This document shows, in pieces, positions 6,023 to 8,755 of a stretch of 8,755 nucleotides of DNA (its first letter is position 1; each line of letters starts with the position of its first letter). Below the pieces are notes generated by a model. The model made no database searches and was not told where the DNA came from. It was given only the letters and a program-made list of their open reading frames with translations. The stretch comes from Fodinibius sp036381435 (GTDB lineage Bacteria; Bacteroidota; Rhodothermia; Balneolales; Balneolaceae), in NCBI GenBank assembly GCA_036381435.1, contig DASVCW010000002.1, positions 1-8,755 of the forward strand, written 5' to 3'. Position numbers and translations under genes: made by a program.

Positions 6023-6985
6023 ATGTCCCAAAAAACATTGGCAATCCCTTCTTTTAAAGAAGTACAAAACGCCTACCTTCAAATTCGAAATAAAGTTCAT
6101 CGTACTCCTGTTTTAAGCAGCGAAAAAGTGAATGAACGTGCGGGAGGTGAACTTTTCTTTAAATGTGAGAATTTTCAAAAAGTAGGTGCTTTTAAATTTC
6201 GCGGGGCCACTTTCGCCGTGAATACTCTTTCAGATGAGGAAGCTCAAAACGGCGTCGCCACTCATTCATCCGGCAATCATGCTCAGGCGGTAGCTTTGGC
6301 GGCTAAAATGCGAGGCATTCCCGCTTATATTGTGATGCCCGAAAATGCTCCAAAAGTAAAAGTGAACGCGGTGAGGGACTACGGGGCTGAAATCACTTTT
6401 TCTGAATCAACCCAGAAGGGACGGGAATCAACATTGGAAGAAGTGGTTCGTGAAACAGGAGCAACTTTCATTCATCCATATAATAACCGCCATATTGTTA
6501 TGGGACAAGCAAGCGCGGCTATAGAACTGCTGGAAGATCAACCTGATCTGGATACTGTTTTAACTCCCGTCGGAGGCGGCGGATTGCTGAGCGGGACTTC
6601 CATCGCAGCCAAAAATCTATCCTCAAAAGTAAAAGTTATCGGGACGGAGCCTGAAGTGGCCAATGATGCTTTTCTGTCATTAAAAACGGGTGGCTTACAG
6701 CCGGTTCAAAGTACTGAAACGATAGCAGACGGCCTGCGGACATCACTCAGTGAGCTTACTTTTGCCTGTATTCGTGAATATACGGATGAAATTGTCACCG
6801 TCTCGGAAGAAGAAATTATTGACGCGATGAAATTTATCTGGGAGCGCATGAAAGTTATTATTGAACCTTCAAGCGCCGTACCGGTCGCTGCTGCTTTTAA
6901 TAAAAAGGTTGATGTGGAAGGCAAAAAAACGGGCATTATAATTTCGGGGGGAAATGTGGATTTGAATAACTTACCATGGAACTAA
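6023..6985 (+). CDS. PLP-dependent serine racemase / threonine dehydratase-like enzyme
   Basis: 320 residues of fold-type II PLP catalytic domain without the C-terminal ACT domain of feedback-controlled biosynthetic IlvA. The Schiff-base lysine is K58 in GAFKFRGA. The substrate/phosphate loop is SSGNHAQA (82-89) and the PLP-phosphate glycine loop is GGGGLLSG (184-191). The terminal SGGNVDLN block (308-315) completes the fold. The AFKFRGA form and serine S83, where threonine dehydratases typically have alanine, resemble eukaryotic-type serine racemases and threo-3-hydroxyaspartate ammonia-lyases. E209, A213 and D215 in GTEPEVANDA match the divalent-metal site of serine racemase. Likely reactions are L/D-serine (or aspartate) racemisation and/or beta-elimination of serine, threonine or hydroxyaspartate. 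It lies 76 nt upstream of a D-amino-acid-oxidase-like gene, probably co-transcribed. Racemase versus dehydratase cannot be settled by sequence reading. Confidence 0.83.
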   Translation: MSQKTLAIPSFKEVQNAYLQIRNKVHRTPVLSSEKVNERAGGELFFKCENFQKVGAFKFRGATFAVNTLSDEEAQNGVATHSSGNHAQAVALAAKMRGIPAYIVMPENAPKVKVNAVRDYGAEITFSESTQKGRESTLEEVVRETGATFIHPYNNRHIVMGQASAAIELLEDQPDLDTVLTPVGGGGLLSGTSIAAKNLSSKVKVIGTEPEVANDAFLSLKTGGLQPVQSTETIADGLRTSLSELTFACIREYTDEIVTVSEEEIIDAMKFIWERMKVIIEPSSAVPVAAAFNKKVDVEGKKTGIIISGGNVDLNNLPWN

Positions 6986-6988
6986 ATC

Positions 6989-7043
6989 AATTAAAAATTA
7001 AGAATGAAGAATTAAAAGTTTAACTCATTCTTCATTTTTAATT
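6989..7043. repeat. A/T-rich inverted repeat between PLP enzyme and oxidase genes
   Basis: A 19-nt arm (6989-7007; core TTAAGAATGA) pairs with 7025-7043 (core TCATTCTTCA) with one mismatch around a 17-nt loop. The surrounding 75 nt are built from diverged repeats of GAAGAATTAAAA in both orientations, so other registers also pair. It begins 3 nt after the PLP-enzyme stop and ends 18 nt before the oxidase ATG, occupying nearly the whole intergenic gap. It may be a simple-sequence repeat expansion or a processing/attenuation stem between the two cistrons. Confidence 0.55.
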
Positions 7044-7061
7044 CTTCACTTTTAATTCCTC

Positions 7062-8207
7062 ATGCAAAAGTCAGTAATCATAATCGGGGCGGGAGTCAGT
7101 GGAATAACGACGGCTCTTGTTTTGCAGCTTTTGGGCTACAGGACTACGATTTATACTGAAAAGCAATTTTCTGATTCTTCGGATGATCCCTCCTTTGCCA
7201 GCCTTTACCCTTCCGCTTCGGTCATTCCCCACTCCGTTTTTTCTGATGAACTGGAACCGCTTTTCAAAGAATCACAATCGGTTTTTTATGCACTGATGAA
7301 AGCGCAGTTCCCCGGTCTTTCTGTTCACAAACATTTCGAAGTTTTCGAATTTGAAAAAGAACAGCCCGGGTATTTAAAGTGGATGATGAATCCTCGATTC
7401 ATCGACGAATTGAACTTAAATGAGATTCCCCGCCGATCAGACGATATTCCATTACATGGCTGGAGTTTTGATTGCATGTTTGCCGATTGGCCGGTTTATT
7501 TTCCTGCTTTAGTTGAGAAGTATCAAAAGGCAGGAGGGAAAATCATCACCCGAAAACTGAAATCAAAAGATATTGCTGAACTTCCGGCTTCAACTATTAT
7601 CAACTGCAGCGGGCTTGGAAGTTTTGCTCTTTTTAATGACCTGGAAGAACCATTACTAATGCGTGGTCATCTCATCCGCGCCAAGTCTGCCCCCCTGATT
7701 TCAAATTCGGAGAAGGAAGTCATCTCCTACAATTACACTCCAAAAGCTTCGGAATATTGCGACTCTGCCGGGCAAGCCTGCGATGTTTATTGCTATCCCC
7801 GTGAAGACGGATGGATTTTAGGGGGCAGTCGTCAATCCGGGACGGTTACAAAGACCGGCAAATGGAAAGGTGAAGAAATAAAAGCTCCCTTTTATGAGAT
7901 CGGCGATATTGGCTTTCCTTCCCAAATTATCAACTTAAACAGACAAATTATTGAACACACTTTCGGAAAGGCTTTCGATGATTTGGATGATTTTTCAGCC
8001 GCTGTAGGCTACCGCTTCATCCGAAACAAAAGCAATGGATTACGGCTCGAAAAAGAAAGGATATCCGGTAAAACTATCTATCACAATTACGGCCATGGCG
8101 GGGCTGGCGTAAGCCTTTCATGGGGATGTGCGTTCAAGATTGTCGAAGAAATGGAGTCTCAGTACGATTCAAATGAGTTAAAGAAAAAGTTATTGCATGC
8201 ATTGTAG
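7062..8207 (+). CDS. D-amino-acid-oxidase-like FAD-dependent oxidoreductase
   Basis: 381 residues. The N-terminal Rossmann motif IIIGAGVSGITTALVL (G9, G11, G14) binds FAD. The rest follows the D-amino acid oxidase order: INCSGLGS (180-187), MRGHLIRA (200-207), YCYPREDGWILGG (243-255, aligning register-for-register with the human YIIPG..LGG block, so Y243 corresponds to substrate-contacting Y228), GYRFIRNKSNGLRLE (316-330; R318 or R321 is the likely substrate-carboxylate arginine), and the C-terminal signature HNYGHGGAGVSLSWGCA (341-357). The family oxidises D-amino acids to 2-oxo acids, NH3 and H2O2. Glycine-oxidase or other DAO-superfamily activity is possible, but the YHNYGHGG motif favours DAAO/DASPO. 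No signal peptide or PTS1. Cysteines 233, 240 and 244 in an extra segment are unusual. The TAG stop lies inside a REP-like hairpin. Confidence 0.82.
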   Translation: MQKSVIIIGAGVSGITTALVLQLLGYRTTIYTEKQFSDSSDDPSFASLYPSASVIPHSVFSDELEPLFKESQSVFYALMKAQFPGLSVHKHFEVFEFEKEQPGYLKWMMNPRFIDELNLNEIPRRSDDIPLHGWSFDCMFADWPVYFPALVEKYQKAGGKIITRKLKSKDIAELPASTIINCSGLGSFALFNDLEEPLLMRGHLIRAKSAPLISNSEKEVISYNYTPKASEYCDSAGQACDVYCYPREDGWILGGSRQSGTVTKTGKWKGEEIKAPFYEIGDIGFPSQIINLNRQIIEHTFGKAFDDLDDFSAAVGYRFIRNKSNGLRLEKERISGKTIYHNYGHGGAGVSLSWGCAFKIVEEMESQYDSNELKKKLLHAL

Positions 8208-8227
8208 GTTGGGCATCTTGCCCGACC
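8207..8227 (+). repeat. REP-like hairpin overlapping the oxidase stop codon (left outer arm)
   Basis: GGTTGGGCA (8207-8215) pairs with TGCCCGACC (8219-8227) around a TCT loop, with one G-T wobble. The preceding TGTA includes the start of the gene's TAG stop (8205-8207). The sequence TGTAGGnnGGGCAT, then CTT, is found again inverted near 8366-8392, so the two are copies of one repeat. Confidence 0.6.
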
Positions 8228-8262
8228 CTGCTATTTTAGAACAAAAATTAACTTTTTAAGGC

Positions 8263-8354
8263 TTAGGAAACTTTCAAGAACACAAATAAAATCAGCTAAA
8301 TAATCCTTTTTGAAACGAGCAAAAAGGTGAACATTTTCTTTTAAAGTTTCCTAA
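8263..8354. repeat. 12-bp perfect inverted repeat enclosing a hairpin (MITE- or ncRNA-like)
   Basis: TTAGGAAACTTT (8263-8274) and AAAGTTTCCTAA (8343-8354) are perfect inverted repeats bounding 92 nt. At their centre CCTTTTTG (8305-8312) and CAAAAAGG (8320-8327) form a perfect 8-bp stem with a 7-nt loop. There is no open frame inside and no obvious target duplication at the edges. It could be a miniature inverted-repeat element or a structured transcript in the convergent gap. Confidence 0.6.
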
Positions 8355-8365
8355 CCTTCTGTATT

Positions 8366-8392
8366 GACGGGGGTAAGAATGCCCGTCCTACA
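8366..8392 (-). repeat. REP-like hairpin, inverted mate (right outer arm)
   Basis: Read on the minus strand this is TGTAGGACGGGCAT followed by TCTTACC, matching the repeat at 8203-8227 in inverted orientation. GACGGG (8366-8371) and CCCGTC (8382-8387) form its stem. It ends directly at the TAA stop (8395-8393) of the ribbon-helix-helix gene, so both converging genes run straight into a copy of the same repeat. Confidence 0.6.
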
Positions 8393-8728
8393 TTACATCA
8401 TCTGCTCTTCAACGCATTGAGGACAATCCAACCAGTTTTCTGTGGGCATGGTTGGCAGAGCCGTGGGACTCTTACCTTTTTCAAATACCGGCCTGTATAA
8501 AACCTCTCCTTTTTCGTGAGCATCACCACAGCTGTGACAGTTTACCGCATCATCCAGCTCCTTCGGTGTATATCCCGCAATAACCCAGCCCTCATGTCCT
8601 GTATGAGCGGCCAAACTTTCAAGAGCAGCGCGCACCGTTTGCGATTTGTTACCGCCATAAAACTTACCTGCTAATTCTTCCAGTAAGGAGACAGTATCTT
8701 CATCCAGTGTAAAGTTAAGCCGTTTCAT
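8393..8728 (-). CDS. Ribbon-helix-helix protein with C-terminal CxxC pair
   Basis: 111 residues. Residues 1-44 (KRLNFTLDEDTVSLLEELA, then NKSQTVRAALESLAAH) have the strand-helix-helix pattern of CopG/Arc-type RHH DNA-binding domains, with alternating residues K2, L4, F6 on the recognition strand. The remainder carries two CxxC motifs, C64-H-S-C67 (NCHSCGDAH) and C102-P-Q-C105, 34 residues apart. This is the spacing of a zinc-ribbon or other four-Cys metal site; H65 and H71 are additional possible ligands. The likely role is a dimeric transcription regulator whose tail binds zinc or senses metal/redox state. It is not paired with a toxin gene in the visible sequence, but its upstream side is cut off 27 nt after the ATG. 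I do not recognise a named family for the whole architecture. Confidence 0.7.
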   Translation of the reverse strand: MKRLNFTLDEDTVSLLEELAGKFYGGNKSQTVRAALESLAAHTGHEGWVIAGYTPKELDDAVNCHSCGDAHEKGEVLYRPVFEKGKSPTALPTMPTENWLDCPQCVEEQMM

Positions 8729-8755
8729 ACGTTGAAGATTCGTTACTTATTGTTT

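Noticed and set aside
5833..6057. 74-codon plus-strand frame upstream of the PLP enzyme.
   Set aside because: It runs through the C-rich palindrome and overlaps the start of the PLP-enzyme gene in another frame; composition is not protein-like and there is no domain.
6706..6936. 76-codon minus-strand frame within the PLP enzyme gene, and similar frames inside the AsmA-like gene (3583-3795, 4060-4251, 4116-4310, 4307-4558, 4800-5060).
   Set aside because: Antisense or out-of-frame shadows of longer genes with recognisable motifs or membrane segment.
8393..8728. RHH protein as the antitoxin of a second toxin-antitoxin pair.
   Set aside because: No toxin gene follows it: its 3' side is the convergent palindromic gap and then the oxidase gene. 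A toxin upstream, beyond the window, cannot be excluded.

Overview
The window reads as a chromosomal segment of a mid-GC bacterium, most likely in the Bacteroidota/Balneolota neighbourhood. This is an inference from A/T-rich leaders without clear Shine-Dalgarno sequences, TTTG-type upstream promoter boxes, the kind of protein families present and the abundance of intergenic palindromes. No rRNA, tRNA or CRISPR array is seen, and the species cannot be fixed from the sequence alone.

Layout. 1-108 is the 3' end of an IS256-family transposase. 265-854 (minus) is a vapBC toxin-antitoxin pair with a GTGA overlap and an operator-like inverted repeat upstream. It is bracketed by two diverged direct repeats (139-224 and 960-1047), each containing a C(TTCG)G hairpin. 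1242-2837 (+) is an exported amidohydrolase. 2838-3040 is filled with hairpins, including a head-to-head palindromic element. 3041-3400 (+) is a small (2Fe-2S) ferredoxin and 3492-5126 (+) is a membrane-anchored AsmA/DUF748-like protein. A second copy of the palindromic element lies at 5168-5235, followed by a DUF488 protein on the minus strand (5260-5802).

6023-6985 and 7062-8207 (+) form the most coherent functional unit. The first gene is a fold-type II PLP enzyme of the serine racemase / threo-3-hydroxyaspartate ammonia-lyase / threonine dehydratase group. The second is a D-amino-acid-oxidase-like flavoprotein. Together they suggest a bacterial D-amino acid (or hydroxy-amino acid) making and degrading module.

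8393-8728 (minus) encodes a ribbon-helix-helix protein with a C-terminal pair of CxxC motifs, possibly a metal- or redox-responsive regulator. The convergent gap between it and the oxidase gene is almost entirely one nested symmetrical structure: outer REP-like hairpins, a perfect 12-bp inverted repeat inside them, and an 8-bp hairpin at the centre.

The least-explained material is the intergenic palindromes, of which at least three families occur, mostly at the 3' ends of genes; after these come the racemase/oxidase pairing and the RHH-CxxC protein. I found no clearly new multi-gene defence or mobile system.
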